Counted from the stretch's first letter, positions 20,046 through 29,314 are shown. The stretch: DNA of 64,000 nucleotides from Corynebacterium appendicis CIP 107643 (GCF_030408415.1 NZ_CP046976.1:1898372-1962371); one strand, 5' to 3'. Translations and numbers: made by a program. Notes: generated by a model from the letters alone, not told the origin.

Positions 20046-20804
20046 CTACAGGTCTAGCCGGGTTCCCGCCCTTGCGCGCGCCCAGCGCTCGGGCAGTCGC
20101 CGCCATGGCGGCGAGACCGTGAAACCACGCATCATTGTGTACCAGCCCCGCCGCAACCGCCTCAGGATCTGTCGGCGGCCCCGCAATGCCCTGTTGTCCA
20201 TGCCGACGACGAGCTCCGGGACGAACCAGACCGTCTCCCCGGGGCGGACGGCGAAGGAGAGCTGCATGTCGTCATGTGCCGCTGTGTCTTCCATCGCAAG
20301 CGAGCCGTGGACGGATGACCACCAGCTGGCGCGGAATGAACAGTTAGTGCCGAAAAAGGGCGGGTGACCGAGCGCCGAACCCACCGACCACCGGTACACG
20401 GCAAGGTAGAGACGGGAAACGGCGCGCGGTGCGGCGTCGAAAAGCGCCCTTCCTGTCACCCCCACTACGCCGGGCGGGGCGGACGACCATGCCCGGTCGA
20501 GCGACTCGAGATAATCGTCCGGCAACCACGCGTCAGCGTCGGTGCGCACGATGAACTCAGCACCCCATCTGTAGGCCGCGTCGTATCCCGTCGCAGCCGC
20601 CCATGTGATTCCCCGGCGGGGCTCCGCGACGACGCGTGCACCGTGCTCGGCGGCGACACCCGCGGACTCGTCGGTGCAGCCGTTGTCCACCACCACGACG
20701 AATTCCGCCCGGCGGGTCTGGCGGTCTAGGCTACCCAGGCACCTGTCCAGCAGCTCCGCGTCGTTAAGGCACGGAATGACTACTGCGATTGTCGTTTGGG
20801 CCAT
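20046..20804 (-). CDS. Family 2 glycosyltransferase, possible CrtX
   Basis: 252 residues with a GT2 fold: nucleotide-binding VVIPCLNDAELLDRCL, the D in VVVDNGCTDES and the RTDADAWLPDD (DxD) motif. A late amphipathic basic C terminus may associate with membrane. It lies 39 bp upstream of crtB on the same strand. In C. glutamicum a family 2 enzyme (CrtX) glucosylates decaprenoxanthin, so that role is attractive but inferred. The start is ATG 20804, 6 nt after TACGCT (20811-20816). The open frame further upstream only reads through tRNA-Lys. Confidence 0.7.
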   Translation of the reverse strand: MAQTTIAVVIPCLNDAELLDRCLGSLDRQTRRAEFVVVVDNGCTDESAGVAAEHGARVVAEPRRGITWAAATGYDAAYRWGAEFIVRTDADAWLPDDYLESLDRAWSSAPPGVVGVTGRALFDAAPRAVSRLYLAVYRWSVGSALGHPPFFGTNCSFRASWWSSVHGSLAMEDTAAHDDMQLSFAVRPGETVWFVPELVVGMDNRALRGRRQILRRLRRGWYTMMRGFTVSPPWRRLPERWARARAGTRLDL

Positions 20805-20872
20805 GCTGCCAGCGTAGTGGCTGCGCGGGAGACAGCCCCCGGCGTGTAGGCGCCAGGAGCTGCAATGAGTTG

Positions 20873-20945
20873 TGGGCCCTGTGGGGATCGAACCCACGAC
20901 CTGCGGATTAAAAGTCCGTAGCTCTACCAACTGAGCTAAAGGCCC
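20873..20945 (-). tRNA. tRNA-Lys (TTT)
   Basis: 73-nt cloverleaf with D-arm GCTCAGTTGGTAGAGC, anticodon loop CTTTTAA, T-loop GTTCGATC and discriminator A. Confidence 0.97.
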
Positions 20946-21055
20946 GTGCGCATACATGGTAGCGGGCGGGAGGAGGAGGGGAGAAATCGGGGCGTCGATA
21001 AGCGAAAGCGCACGTCAGTTTGTGCGACCGCAACGGGAAAAGGAACAATAGCCAC

Positions 21056-22216
21056 GTGACTTCTACACTTCCGCAGCTACGCATCGGCGGCATGAACCTC
21101 GATTCGCCGGTCATCCTCGCTCCGATGGCCGGCGTGACGAACATGCCGTTCCGCGTGCTCTGCCGCGAAATCGAGCGTGAGCTGACCGGCACCGCGTCCG
21201 GGCTGTACGTCTGCGAGATGATCACGGCCCGCGCGCTCGTGGAAGGCAACGAGAAGACGCTGCACATGACCGCCTTCGCGCCGCAGGAAACGCCGCGGTC
21301 GATGCAGCTGTACACGGTCGACCCCGAATACACGTACAAGGCGGTGCGCACCATCGTCGAGCGCGACATAGCTGATCACGTGGACATGAATTTCGGCTGC
21401 CCCGTACCGAAGGTGACGCGGCGCGGCGGCGGGTCCGCACTCCCCTACAAGCGGAAGCTGTACGGGCAGATTGTCGACGCAGCCGTGCGCGCAACGGAAG
21501 GCACCGACATCCCGGTGACCGTGAAATTCCGCATCGGCATCGACGACGAGCACCGCACGCACCTGGACGCGGGACGCATCGCCGCCGACGCCGGAGCAGC
21601 CGCCGTCACCCTGCACGGGCGCACCGCCGCGCAGCGCTACTCTGGCGACGCAGACTGGGGCGAAATCGCGCGCCTCGTCGAGCACATGGACGGCACCGGC
21701 GTGCCCGTGCTGGGAAACGGCGATATCTTCGCGCCGCAGGACGCGCAGGCGATGATGGATGAAACTGGGTGCGCCGGCGTTGTCGTGGGGCGCGGGTGCC
21801 TCGGCCGTCCGTGGCTATTCGCGCAGCTCGGCGCGCAATTGCGCGGCGAAGACGTGCCGGAGGAGCCGACGCTCGGCGAAGTCGCCCGCATCATGCTGCG
21901 CCACGCCGAGCTGTTGGCTGAGCACGAAGGTGAAGATAAAGGCTGCCGAGACATGCGCAAACACGTAGGCTGGTACCTGAAAGGCTTTCCAGTCGGCGGT
22001 GAATTCCGCGGCCAGCTCGCCCGCGTGTCCACGCTCGCCGAGCTGAAGGAGCAGCTTTCCACCATCGCCGACTCCACCGAGCGTGCGCAGGCGGCGGATT
22101 CCGCGCGCGGACGCCAAGGTTCCGCGGCCAAGGTTGCTCTCCCCGACGGCTGGCTGAACGACCCTGAAGACGACACCGTGCCGATCGGGGCAGAGATCGA
22201 CTCCAACGGCGGATAG
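21056..22216 (+). CDS. dusB: tRNA-dihydrouridine synthase DusB
   Basis: A 386-residue FMN-dependent enzyme reducing uridines in the tRNA D-loop. Family marks are LAPMAGVTNMPFR (N-terminal), NFGCPVPKVTRRGGGSAL with the catalytic cysteine (about residues 112-130), and LHGRTAAQRYSG followed by GNGDIF and GRGCLGRPW. The start is GTG 21056, with AAGGA about 11 bases upstream; an upstream ATG adds 12 unlikely residues. phoU follows after 8 bases, so the pair is probably co-transcribed. Confidence 0.95.
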   Translation: MTSTLPQLRIGGMNLDSPVILAPMAGVTNMPFRVLCREIERELTGTASGLYVCEMITARALVEGNEKTLHMTAFAPQETPRSMQLYTVDPEYTYKAVRTIVERDIADHVDMNFGCPVPKVTRRGGGSALPYKRKLYGQIVDAAVRATEGTDIPVTVKFRIGIDDEHRTHLDAGRIAADAGAAAVTLHGRTAAQRYSGDADWGEIARLVEHMDGTGVPVLGNGDIFAPQDAQAMMDETGCAGVVVGRGCLGRPWLFAQLGAQLRGEDVPEEPTLGEVARIMLRHAELLAEHEGEDKGCRDMRKHVGWYLKGFPVGGEFRGQLARVSTLAELKEQLSTIADSTERAQAADSARGRQGSAAKVALPDGWLNDPEDDTVPIGAEIDSNGG

Positions 22217-22224
22217 AGGACACC

Positions 22225-22959
22225 ATGCGCACCGAATACCGCGAGCACCTCAACGCATTCTCCGAGGATCTCCAAACCATGAGCGACACGGTGCGCACCG
22301 TCATGCGGTACGCGTCCAAGGCGCTTATCGACGGCTCCCTCGAAGACGCAGAAGCGGCCCTCACCGAGGCCGACACGCTGCAGGAAATCCGTGTCCGATG
22401 CCAGGAGCGCAGCATGGCTTTGCTGGCTCTGGAAAGCCCCGTGGCCTCCGATCTGCGGCAAGTGTTCACCTCCATCTACATCGTGGAGGACCTCGACCGA
22501 ATGGGTGCCCTGAGTCGGCATATCGCCAGCACCGCCCGGCTGAGGCACCCGGGCTACGTCTGGGACGAGACGATGAAACCCACCGTCGTCGAGCTGGCGC
22601 GTCTCGTGGACACCATGGGCGAACTCATCCACGACCAGCTCATCGCCCCCGATGTGGAGGGCGCGTTGGCGATGAGCGAATTCGACGACGAACTCGACTC
22701 CCTCAACCAGCATCTGCTCAACAGCGTCACCGCCAATGACTGGCCCGGAACCAGCCGCACCGCCGTCGACCTCGCACTGGTCGGGCGCTATTTCGAGCGT
22801 TACGCCGACCACTGCGTAAACGTAGCCGCCCGCATCGTCTACCTCGTCACCGGGCTCACACCCGAGCGTTACGAGCGCAAGAAGGACAAAGACGGCCACG
22901 ATCTTGAAATGGACGAGCGCTTCCGGGAACTGGAGCGCTACTTCGGGCAGGGGAACTAG
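22225..22959 (+). CDS. phoU: Phosphate transport regulator PhoU
   Basis: 244 residues with two PhoU three-helix bundles carrying the metal-binding ExxxD patterns. PhoU links the Pst transporter to PhoR/PhoS-type signalling, repressing the Pho response when phosphate is plentiful. Here it faces the pst genes in convergent orientation, separated by a strong terminator, rather than forming the last gene of the operon as in E. coli. An 11-mer copy encodes LID at 22323. Confidence 0.95.
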   Translation: MRTEYREHLNAFSEDLQTMSDTVRTVMRYASKALIDGSLEDAEAALTEADTLQEIRVRCQERSMALLALESPVASDLRQVFTSIYIVEDLDRMGALSRHIASTARLRHPGYVWDETMKPTVVELARLVDTMGELIHDQLIAPDVEGALAMSEFDDELDSLNQHLLNSVTANDWPGTSRTAVDLALVGRYFERYADHCVNVAARIVYLVTGLTPERYERKKDKDGHDLEMDERFRELERYFGQGN

Positions 22960-22993
22960 GGGTTCCACGCCCGTCGTCGATAAGCGAAAGCAC

Positions 22994-23031
22994 AGCGCCC
23001 CCGACTAGGAATGTGTCCTAGCGGGGGCGCT
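22994..23031. terminator. Bidirectional terminator between phoU and pstB
   Basis: The arms AGCGCCCCC and GGGGGCGCT enclose a second inner pair CTAGGA/TCCTAG. An 11-mer copy lies just upstream (22975-22985). Confidence 0.8.
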
Positions 23032-23045
23032 CGCGTGACGCTGGT

Positions 23046-23822
23046 TTAGCCGAAGCGGCCAGCGATGTAGTCCTCGGTCTCCTTGCGCTCAGGATTCTCG
23101 AAGATGGTGTTGGTGTCGTTGAACTCGACGAGGTGGCCCGGCTTGCCGGTCGCCTCGAGGGAGAAGAACGCGGTCTTGTCGGACACACGCGCTGCCTGCT
23201 GCATGTTGTGCGTCACGATGACGATGGTGTACTCGTTCTTCAGCTCGTGGATCAGGTCCTCCACGGCGAGGGTGGAGATCGGGTCCAGTGCGGAACACGG
23301 CTCATCCATGAGCAGGACTTCCGGCTGGACAGCGATCGCGCGGGCGATGCAGAGACGCTGCTGCTGACCACCGGAAAGGCCGCCGCCCGGCTTGTCCAGG
23401 CGGTCCTTGACCTCGTCCCAGAGGTTCGCGCCGCGCAGGGAGCGCTCAGCGACCTCCTTGAGCTTCTTCTTATTCTTCTCGCCGGACAGCTTCAGGCCGG
23501 CGACGACATTGTCCTCGATGGACATGGTCGGGAACGGGTTCGCCTTCTGGAACACCATGCCGACGGTGTTGCGGACAGCCACCGGGTCGACGTTCTTGGC
23601 GTAGATGTCGTGGCCGTCGAGCAGCACTTCGCCGTCGACGGTCGCGTTCGGGATGACCTCGTGCATGCGGTTCAGGGTGCGCAGCACGGTGGACTTACCG
23701 CAGCCGGACGGGCCGATGAACGCGGTCACAGCCTGAGCGGGAATATCCATGTTGACGCTCTGCACGGCATGGAAGTCGCCGTAGTAAATGTCGAGGTCGT
23801 TCAGCTGGAGCTTGATAGACAT
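23046..23822 (-). CDS. pstB: Phosphate ABC transporter ATPase PstB
   Basis: 258 residues. Walker [10 protein letters not shown] (about 37-45), signature LSGGQQQR and Walker [12 protein letters not shown] are intact. It powers high-affinity phosphate uptake through PstA/PstC at the inner membrane. Last gene of pstSCAB. Confidence 0.97.
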   Translation of the reverse strand: MSIKLQLNDLDIYYGDFHAVQSVNMDIPAQAVTAFIGPSGCGKSTVLRTLNRMHEVIPNATVDGEVLLDGHDIYAKNVDPVAVRNTVGMVFQKANPFPTMSIEDNVVAGLKLSGEKNKKKLKEVAERSLRGANLWDEVKDRLDKPGGGLSGGQQQRLCIARAIAVQPEVLLMDEPCSALDPISTLAVEDLIHELKNEYTIVIVTHNMQQAARVSDKTAFFSLEATGKPGHLVEFNDTNTIFENPERKETEDYIAGRFG

Positions 23823-23858
23823 TGGTTTCTCCTAGATGGGAATGAAGGGCGGGGCGAC

Positions 23859-24878
23859 TTATTTCTTGACCGAGAACTTCGCGGCGATGAGACGTGCCAG
23901 GAGGTTCAGGACAACGACGAGGATGACCAGCGTGAGGGCGGCGCCCCACAGACGGTCCATGACCGGCTCCGCGGAACCGGACTTCCACATGTCGAGCATG
24001 AACAGCGGCAGCGACGACTGCGGCTGGCCGAACAGGTGGGTCCAGTTCAGCTGCGGTGTGGAGCCGACAAGGATCAGCACCGGAGCGGACTCACCCATGA
24101 CGCGGGCAATGGCCAGCATGATGCCGGTGACGATGCCTGACAGAGCCGTCGGCAGCACGATGCGCGCGATGGTCTTCCACTTCGGGACGCCGAGCGCGTA
24201 GGACGCCTCGCGTAGATCCATCGGGACGACGCGGAGCATCTCCTCAGTGTTGCGCACCACCACAGGGACCATCAGCAGGATCAGCGAGAGCGACACGGCG
24301 AAGCCTGAGCGCTGCTGGCCCAGGATGGTGATCCACAGGGCGTAGATGAACAGAGCGGAAACGATCGACGGGACACCGGACAGGATGTCCACCATGAAGG
24401 TGGTCAACTTGCCCAGCTTGCTGCCGTTGGAGTACTCCACCAGGTAGATCGCAGTGAAGATGCCGATCGGGATGGAGAACAGCGAGGCGACCAGCGTCTG
24501 CATGAGGGTACCCGCGATGGCGTGCAGCGCGCCGCCGCCCTCGCGGCGGGCGCGGACGCCGACCATGTCCTGGGTCCACCAGTCCGGGTTGAGGATGGCC
24601 TCGTACCCGCGGGACACCAAGGTGAACAGCAGCCAGAGCAGCGGGATGAGGGCGAGGATCATCGCGAACCACATCAGGCCGCCCATGAAGGAGTTCATGG
24701 TCTTGCGGGAAGACGAGATGTGGGTGAACGGGCTACCCTCCGTCGGGGTCGCCTTGTCGCGGGCAGCGGTCGCGGTAGCTGCGGTGGTGCCAGCCGCGGT
24801 GTCAGCCGGGGCAGTCTCCGTCACCTTGGTGACCTTCTTGGACTCGCCAGAATTCTTACCGGGGTATGCAGTGCTCAT
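23859..24878 (-). CDS. pstA: Phosphate ABC transporter permease PstA
   Basis: About 339 residues. A Thr/Ala-rich cytoplasmic N-terminal extension of some 60 residues precedes six membrane helices, and the EAA-like loop REASYALGVPKWKTIARIVLPTALSGI contacts PstB. I prefer the ATG at 24878, which has AGTAGG 8 bases upstream, over the GTG at 24887 that directly abuts the pstC stop codon. Confidence 0.95.
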   Translation of the reverse strand: MSTAYPGKNSGESKKVTKVTETAPADTAAGTTAATATAARDKATPTEGSPFTHISSSRKTMNSFMGGLMWFAMILALIPLLWLLFTLVSRGYEAILNPDWWTQDMVGVRARREGGGALHAIAGTLMQTLVASLFSIPIGIFTAIYLVEYSNGSKLGKLTTFMVDILSGVPSIVSALFIYALWITILGQQRSGFAVSLSLILLMVPVVVRNTEEMLRVVPMDLREASYALGVPKWKTIARIVLPTALSGIVTGIMLAIARVMGESAPVLILVGSTPQLNWTHLFGQPQSSLPLFMLDMWKSGSAEPVMDRLWGAALTLVILVVVLNLLARLIAAKFSVKK

Positions 24879-24887
24879 GTCATACAC

Positions 24888-25964
24888 CTACTTCTTGTTG
24901 ACGATCGCACGGGCGATCGAGTTGACGATGAAGGTCAGCAGGAACAGGACCAGACCCGCGGAGATGTACGCACCGGCGGAGGTCGGGTTGTTGAACTCCG
25001 CCGAGGCACTCGCGATGGCGGTTGCGAAGGTCGAGCCGCCGTCGAAAAGCGAACCGCGGAATTCCGGGCCGGTCGGGATGACCATGTAGAGCGCCATGGT
25101 CTCGCCCAGTGCGCGGCCGAGGCCCAGCATGGAGCCGGCAATGTAGCCGGAAAGGCCGAACGGCAGAACCGTCATGCGGATGACTTCCCAGCGGGTCGCG
25201 CCGAGAGCCAGCGCGGACTCGATCTGGCCCGGAGGCGTCTGCACGAAGATCTCGCGGGCAGTCGCCGCGATGATCGGCAGAATCATGATCGCCAGGACAA
25301 TGCCACCGGTGAGCATATTGCCGCCCGTCGCGAAAGACGGGGAGTTGATGTACTGCTTGAACAGCACGAAATCGCCTGCCCAGGAGTGCAGCCACTCGTA
25401 GAAGCCGGACAGCTTCGGACCGAGCACTTGCGCGCCCCACAGACCGTAGACGATCGACGGGACAGCAGCGAGCATGTCGACGAGTGTCGCCAGCGGGCGC
25501 ACCAGCTGCTTCGGCGCGTAGTTGGACAGGAAGATCGCGATGCCGAGAGCGATCGGCATGGCGAGGATCAAAGCGATGATCGAGACGGTAATCGTGGTGA
25601 AGAAGAGGTTCGGAATACCGAACTTCATCTCCTCCAGGTTCGCGGTCTGCCAGCCGCCGCGGTAAGTGAAGAAGTTCTCCTGGTTCAGGCGCAGCGGGTT
25701 GAAGGCCTGAATCATGAGGAACAGGCCCACCGCGATGATGATCACGGTGATCAGGGCAGCAGAGATGGTGGACAGGGCCTCGAAGATACGGTCGCCCGGG
25801 CGCTTCACGCCAGCACGAGCGTTGCCGGTGCCAACAGCAGAAGAGTCATCCCGATCCGTTTCTACAGGCGTCGCCTGCGACGAGCCACCGATGGGGTCGG
25901 CGCTGGTCACGGAGCCGGCACGACGGTCGTCGCGACCATTATCCGGCAGTTCGTTGTCAGCCAT
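24888..25964 (-). CDS. pstC: Phosphate ABC transporter permease PstC
   Basis: 358 residues. A hydrophilic N terminus of about 65 residues precedes six membrane segments and the ATPase-contact loop ESALALGATRWEVIRMTVLPFG. It forms the channel with PstA. A long hairpin between pstS and pstC probably lowers its expression relative to the binding protein. Confidence 0.96.
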   Translation of the reverse strand: MADNELPDNGRDDRRAGSVTSADPIGGSSQATPVETDRDDSSAVGTGNARAGVKRPGDRIFEALSTISAALITVIIIAVGLFLMIQAFNPLRLNQENFFTYRGGWQTANLEEMKFGIPNLFFTTITVSIIALILAMPIALGIAIFLSNYAPKQLVRPLATLVDMLAAVPSIVYGLWGAQVLGPKLSGFYEWLHSWAGDFVLFKQYINSPSFATGGNMLTGGIVLAIMILPIIAATAREIFVQTPPGQIESALALGATRWEVIRMTVLPFGLSGYIAGSMLGLGRALGETMALYMVIPTGPEFRGSLFDGGSTFATAIASASAEFNNPTSAGAYISAGLVLFLLTFIVNSIARAIVNKK

Positions 25965-26083
25965 AGTGACGATTCCTTTGAAGAGTGAAAGTCAGTGCGC
26001 GGAAAAGCGTGGACGCTCCCCCGCCTTTTGTCGGGGCATACGGCCGACACCGTTGGAGGTTCCCGGACCGCGCCCACCACGTG

Positions 26084-26122
26084 AACATGCCCCCGGCTCA
26101 CAGAGGCAGCAGGGGGCATGTT
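26084..26122 (-). terminator. Attenuating hairpin between pstS and pstC
   Basis: Perfect 11-bp arms AACATGCCCCC and GGGGGCATGTT with a 17-base loop, no T run. Such a structure inside the operon can leave more pstS than pstCAB mRNA. Confidence 0.65.
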
Positions 26123-26165
26123 GTCGACCCAGACTGTGAGGCTGGGTACGTGTGACGCTTAGGTC

Positions 26166-27311
26166 TTAGGAGATGGCGTCGACGGAAGCCTTCAGCTTCT
26201 CGGCGAACTCGCCCTTGACCGGGATGAAGCCAGCGTCAGCGAGCTCCTCGTCCTGGGACTCGAGGACGACGGTGAGGAAGTCCTTGACCATGTTCTTGGT
26301 CTCCTCGTCGTAGCCCTTGGAGCAGACGATCTCGTAGGTGGTCAGGACCAGCGGGTAAGCGCCCTCGCCCTTGGAAGCGAACAGGGCCTCGGAGTCGACG
26401 ACCATGTCGTTGCCCTCGGACTTGAACTGGACGTTGTCCAGCGCCTTGTTGACGGTCTCGTCGGACAGTTCGACAGCGCCGCCGCCAAAGTCGACGTTAG
26501 CGACACCCAGGTCGAGGTCGCGTGCGTAGCCGGACTCGACGTAGGTGATGGCACCCGGGGTGGCGTTGACTTCCTCGGCGACGGAGGTGGAGCCCTCCTT
26601 ACCAATGCCGACCTCCTTCGGGAATGCCTTGCCCTCGCCGGTCCACTTGCCGTCGGAAGAGGCAGCCAGGAACTTCTGGAAGTTGTCGGAGGTGCCGGAC
26701 TCGTCGGAGCGGTAGACCACGGAAATGTTCTGGTCCGGCAGCTCAGCGCCCTCGTTGTTCGCGGCGATCTTCTCGTCGTTCCACTTGGTGATGGTGCCGT
26801 CGAAGATCTCGACGATGTTGTCGACGGTGAGGTTCAGCTCGTCAACGCCCTCGAGGTTGTAGGCGATAGCGACCGGGCCGATGACCATCGGCAGGTGCCA
26901 TGCGTCGTTGCCGCCGCAACGGTTCTTAGCGTCCTCGACCTCGCCCTTGTCTTCCTTCAGCGGGGAGTCGGAGCCAGCGAAGGTGGCCTGGTTAGCGATG
27001 AAGTTCTTGATACCGGAGCCGGAACCGGTCGCGTTGTACGCGAGGTTCGCACCGGAGACCTCCTCCGCGTAGCGGGCGCCGAAGTATTCCATAGCGTTCT
27101 TCTGGGAGGTAGCACCCTCGGCGACGAGCTGGCCGGTCTGGCCGGACAGGCCCTCGATGGCGCCGGCGTCCTGGCCCTCGGTAGCGGAGTCGCCGCCGCC
27201 GTTAGCGTTGTCGGTGCCGTTGTCGTTGGAGTCACCACAAGCAACGAGGGTGACGGAGGTCAGTGCAGCGAGACCTGCGACTGCTGCAGTGCGCTTGATG
27301 TTACGGATCAC
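26166..27311 (-). CDS. pstS: Phosphate-binding lipoprotein PstS
   Basis: 381 residues. The basic signal peptide RNIKRTAAVAGLAALTSVT ends in the lipobox LVAC; the lipid-anchored protein binds phosphate outside the membrane. Family motifs GATSQKNAM, GSGSGIKNF and YRSDESGTSDNFQKFL are present. I choose the GTG at 27311, which has AAAGG eight bases upstream, over the longer frame. Confidence 0.95.
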   Translation of the reverse strand: MIRNIKRTAAVAGLAALTSVTLVACGDSNDNGTDNANGGGDSATEGQDAGAIEGLSGQTGQLVAEGATSQKNAMEYFGARYAEEVSGANLAYNATGSGSGIKNFIANQATFAGSDSPLKEDKGEVEDAKNRCGGNDAWHLPMVIGPVAIAYNLEGVDELNLTVDNIVEIFDGTITKWNDEKIAANNEGAELPDQNISVVYRSDESGTSDNFQKFLAASSDGKWTGEGKAFPKEVGIGKEGSTSVAEEVNATPGAITYVESGYARDLDLGVANVDFGGGAVELSDETVNKALDNVQFKSEGNDMVVDSEALFASKGEGAYPLVLTTYEIVCSKGYDEETKNMVKDFLTVVLESQDEELADAGFIPVKGEFAEKLKASVDAIS

Positions 27312-27458
27312 GGGGATACCTTTCCGGTGCGGAATCAGATTGCTTCTGAGCATCGGCCTCAGGCGACCCTTGGCGCCTCTGGGCGCACTGGTGTCCGTGC
27401 CTGAGTGCTCACATCTGGGAAAGCTACGGGTTTCTCGTTAACCATGCGACCCCTAAAC

Positions 27459-27476
27459 GGTGAACAATGAGTTAAC
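27459..27476 (-). promoter_or_regulatory. PHO-box-like direct repeats upstream of pstS
   Basis: The minus strand carries GTTAACT (27470-27476) and GTTCACC (27459-27465) with an 11-bp period, matching the actinobacterial PHO box unit GTTCACC. A further GTTAAC lies at 27437-27442. The PhoR regulator encoded at 51550-52263 is the natural candidate to bind here. Confidence 0.6.
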
Positions 27477-27532
27477 TTTGGGAACTCCTGTGAATTAGTG
27501 GTGCGTTCTGTGTCACACTTCGGGTGCTAAAA

Positions 27533-27546
27533 GGTGGCGCGCCACC
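27533..27546 (-). terminator. Terminator after mshD
   Basis: Perfect palindrome GGTGGCGCGCCACC followed on the minus strand by TTTT. Confidence 0.75.
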
Positions 27547-27576
27547 CGTTTTCAGGGCTTTCGCACCGCGAACGGA

Positions 27577-28551
27577 TCACGCCACCTGCACCGCATTCGC
27601 CCGATCGGCGGGACCTGCGGAGTAGACCACGTGCCGCTCGGCAACCTCGAAGCCCATGGCTTCGTACCTGCGCACGGCCGGCACGTTATCGGCTTCGACG
27701 TACAAGATGACCCGGCACGATCCACCTGCGACGAGGTGCTCGAGTCCGGCGCGCATGAGTGGGTCGCCGAGCCCGCGGCCGCGGTAATCGGAGGACAGCC
27801 CCACGACGTAGACCTCCCCCACTTCCTCCGAGTGCCGCTTGGTCCAGTGGAATCCGGCCAGAGGAGGCGGCGAATCAGCCCCAGCACCGTCAGCATCCCA
27901 CAGCAAGCGCACGCCGTCGGGGTCGAACCAGGGGGCGTCCATGCCGTCGTGAAGCGAATCGAGGCACCAGCCGCCCTGCTCGGGGTGCCAGGAGAACGCG
28001 TCGTTATTGACATCCAGCCAGGCCTGTTCAACGGCCTCGCGCCCCCAGCGCGAAGCGGACTCGGAGTAACTCAGGTCCTCGAAGCCTGCGGGCATGGTAT
28101 CGCCGGTGGCGCCGAATCCACCGATCCGCTGCAGGGCGGCACCGTCGACGGCCATGACGAGCAGCTCGCGGGTGGGGTGCAGCGCCAGGCGTGCGGCGAG
28201 CCCCTGGGCGGCAGGCAGGTTGCCGTGGGCCCACAGGCCGGCGTTGGGGCGGGCCTCGAGCACAGCTTCAGCCAGTGCGGTGCCGTGACCGTTGCGGCGG
28301 TGGTCAGGATCCACGACCAGTTCGGCTGAACCATCGGGGGCACAGGCGGCGAGGGAGGTGAGGGTGCCCTCGATAAGCGATGCCCAGTAGACGTGGTCTG
28401 AGGCGCGGCCGAGCTCCTTTTCGAACCCTTCGGAAAAGGCTTCAACGCCGTCGGTGTCCTGCGCGCGGTCGAGCAACGCGCGGGCGGCGTCGACCAGCTC
28501 GGATTCGGCGCCGAGGTCGACGCGTTGCACTCCGGAAGAACCCTGTGTCAT
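27577..28551 (-). CDS. mshD: Mycothiol synthase MshD
   Basis: 324 residues formed by two GNAT domains. The C-terminal active domain has VVGLSSDYRGRGLGDPLM (acetyl-CoA loop) and LYVEADNVPAVRRYEAMGF; the central VNNDAFSWHPEQGGW is a hallmark of MshD. It acetylates Cys-GlcN-Ins to finish mycothiol, the main thiol of actinobacteria. Position next to pstS is as in C. glutamicum. The ATG follows TAGCCT (28558-28563) by 6 nt, with no ribosome-binding site. Confidence 0.93.
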   Translation of the reverse strand: MTQGSSGVQRVDLGAESELVDAARALLDRAQDTDGVEAFSEGFEKELGRASDHVYWASLIEGTLTSLAACAPDGSAELVVDPDHRRNGHGTALAEAVLEARPNAGLWAHGNLPAAQGLAARLALHPTRELLVMAVDGAALQRIGGFGATGDTMPAGFEDLSYSESASRWGREAVEQAWLDVNNDAFSWHPEQGGWCLDSLHDGMDAPWFDPDGVRLLWDADGAGADSPPPLAGFHWTKRHSEEVGEVYVVGLSSDYRGRGLGDPLMRAGLEHLVAGGSCRVILYVEADNVPAVRRYEAMGFEVAERHVVYSAGPADRANAVQVA

Positions 28552-28557
28552 ACCCCC

Positions 28558-28567
28558 AGGCTACGGT
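28558..28567. promoter_or_regulatory. Overlapping divergent -10 boxes, mshD and LmeA-like gene
   Basis: AGGCTACGGT gives TACGGT for the plus gene (ATG 28574) and TAGCCT for mshD (ATG 28551), sharing the central TA exactly as at 13772-13781. Both genes appear leaderless. Confidence 0.6.
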
Positions 28568-28573
28568 AAAGGC

Positions 28574-29314
28574 ATGAAGGTGAAGGTGCTCGCGGTTCTC
28601 GCGTGTGTTGTGGCTCTCGCATTCGGCGCGGATGCGGCGGTGGCGGCGCATGTGGAGCGCACGCTGGCCACGCACGCGCGGGAGGCGGACGGTCTTCCGT
28701 CGGAGCCGGAGACATACGTCGGCGGTTTCCCGTTCGCGCAGGTCGCGCTGACCGGGAAAGTGCCGCGCGTGAGTTTTCAGGCGCTCGATGTGCGCGTTGA
28801 CGGGGTGGGGATCGCGAATTCGCGCACCGATATCTACGACATCGTCGTCGACGCGGGCAGGGCGGCAAAGGCGGATTTCGCGGGCACGCAAGCCAAACGC
28901 GTGGAGCACACGTTGTCGCTCGACGGTGTGGCGTTCGGCCAACTGCTCGGCATGACGGACCTGGATATCGCGAATCCGTACGATATTTCGCCGGCCGGCG
29001 GCACCGCGAGCGAGGCCCAGCTCACCGGCACGGTCCCGGGCACGGACGAGAAGACATCGGCGGTGGTCACCCTGCGGCTCGACGGCACGACGTTCCGCAT
29101 GGAGCCGGCACAGCTTATCGACGTCCCGGCTGACCTCGTCCCCGCCGTCACCGACACCTACACCCTCGAGTTAGACACCCGCGACATGCCCATCGGCGCT
29201 CAGGCCGACCTCGTGGAAGTGGCAGGCGGCTCTATCCGCTTCTCCGCGCAGCAGCACGAGGTTGAAGTGACCGACGAGCTGCTCTCCCCCATCGCTGCTC
29301 CCGCCAATGGGTGA
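28574..29314 (+). CDS. DUF2993/LmeA-like exported phospholipid-binding protein
   Basis: 246 residues. A signal-anchor (KVKVLAVLACVVALAFGADAA) is followed by a DUF2993 domain with VGGFPFAQVALTGKVPRVSF near its start. The family includes mycobacterial LmeA, a periplasmic phospholipid-binding protein needed for lipomannan maturation; the same role here is inference. Start ATG 28574, 6 nt after TACGGT. An 11-mer copy encodes LID near the C terminus. Confidence 0.75.
   Translation: MKVKVLAVLACVVALAFGADAAVAAHVERTLATHAREADGLPSEPETYVGGFPFAQVALTGKVPRVSFQALDVRVDGVGIANSRTDIYDIVVDAGRAAKADFAGTQAKRVEHTLSLDGVAFGQLLGMTDLDIANPYDISPAGGTASEAQLTGTVPGTDEKTSAVVTLRLDGTTFRMEPAQLIDVPADLVPAVTDTYTLELDTRDMPIGAQADLVEVAGGSIRFSAQQHEVEVTDELLSPIAAPANG

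Noticed and set aside
20805-20957. N-terminal extension of the glycosyltransferase frame
   Set aside because: These codons read through tRNA-Lys (the familiar LAQLVELRTFNPQVVGSIPTG pseudo-peptide type); the real start is at 20804.
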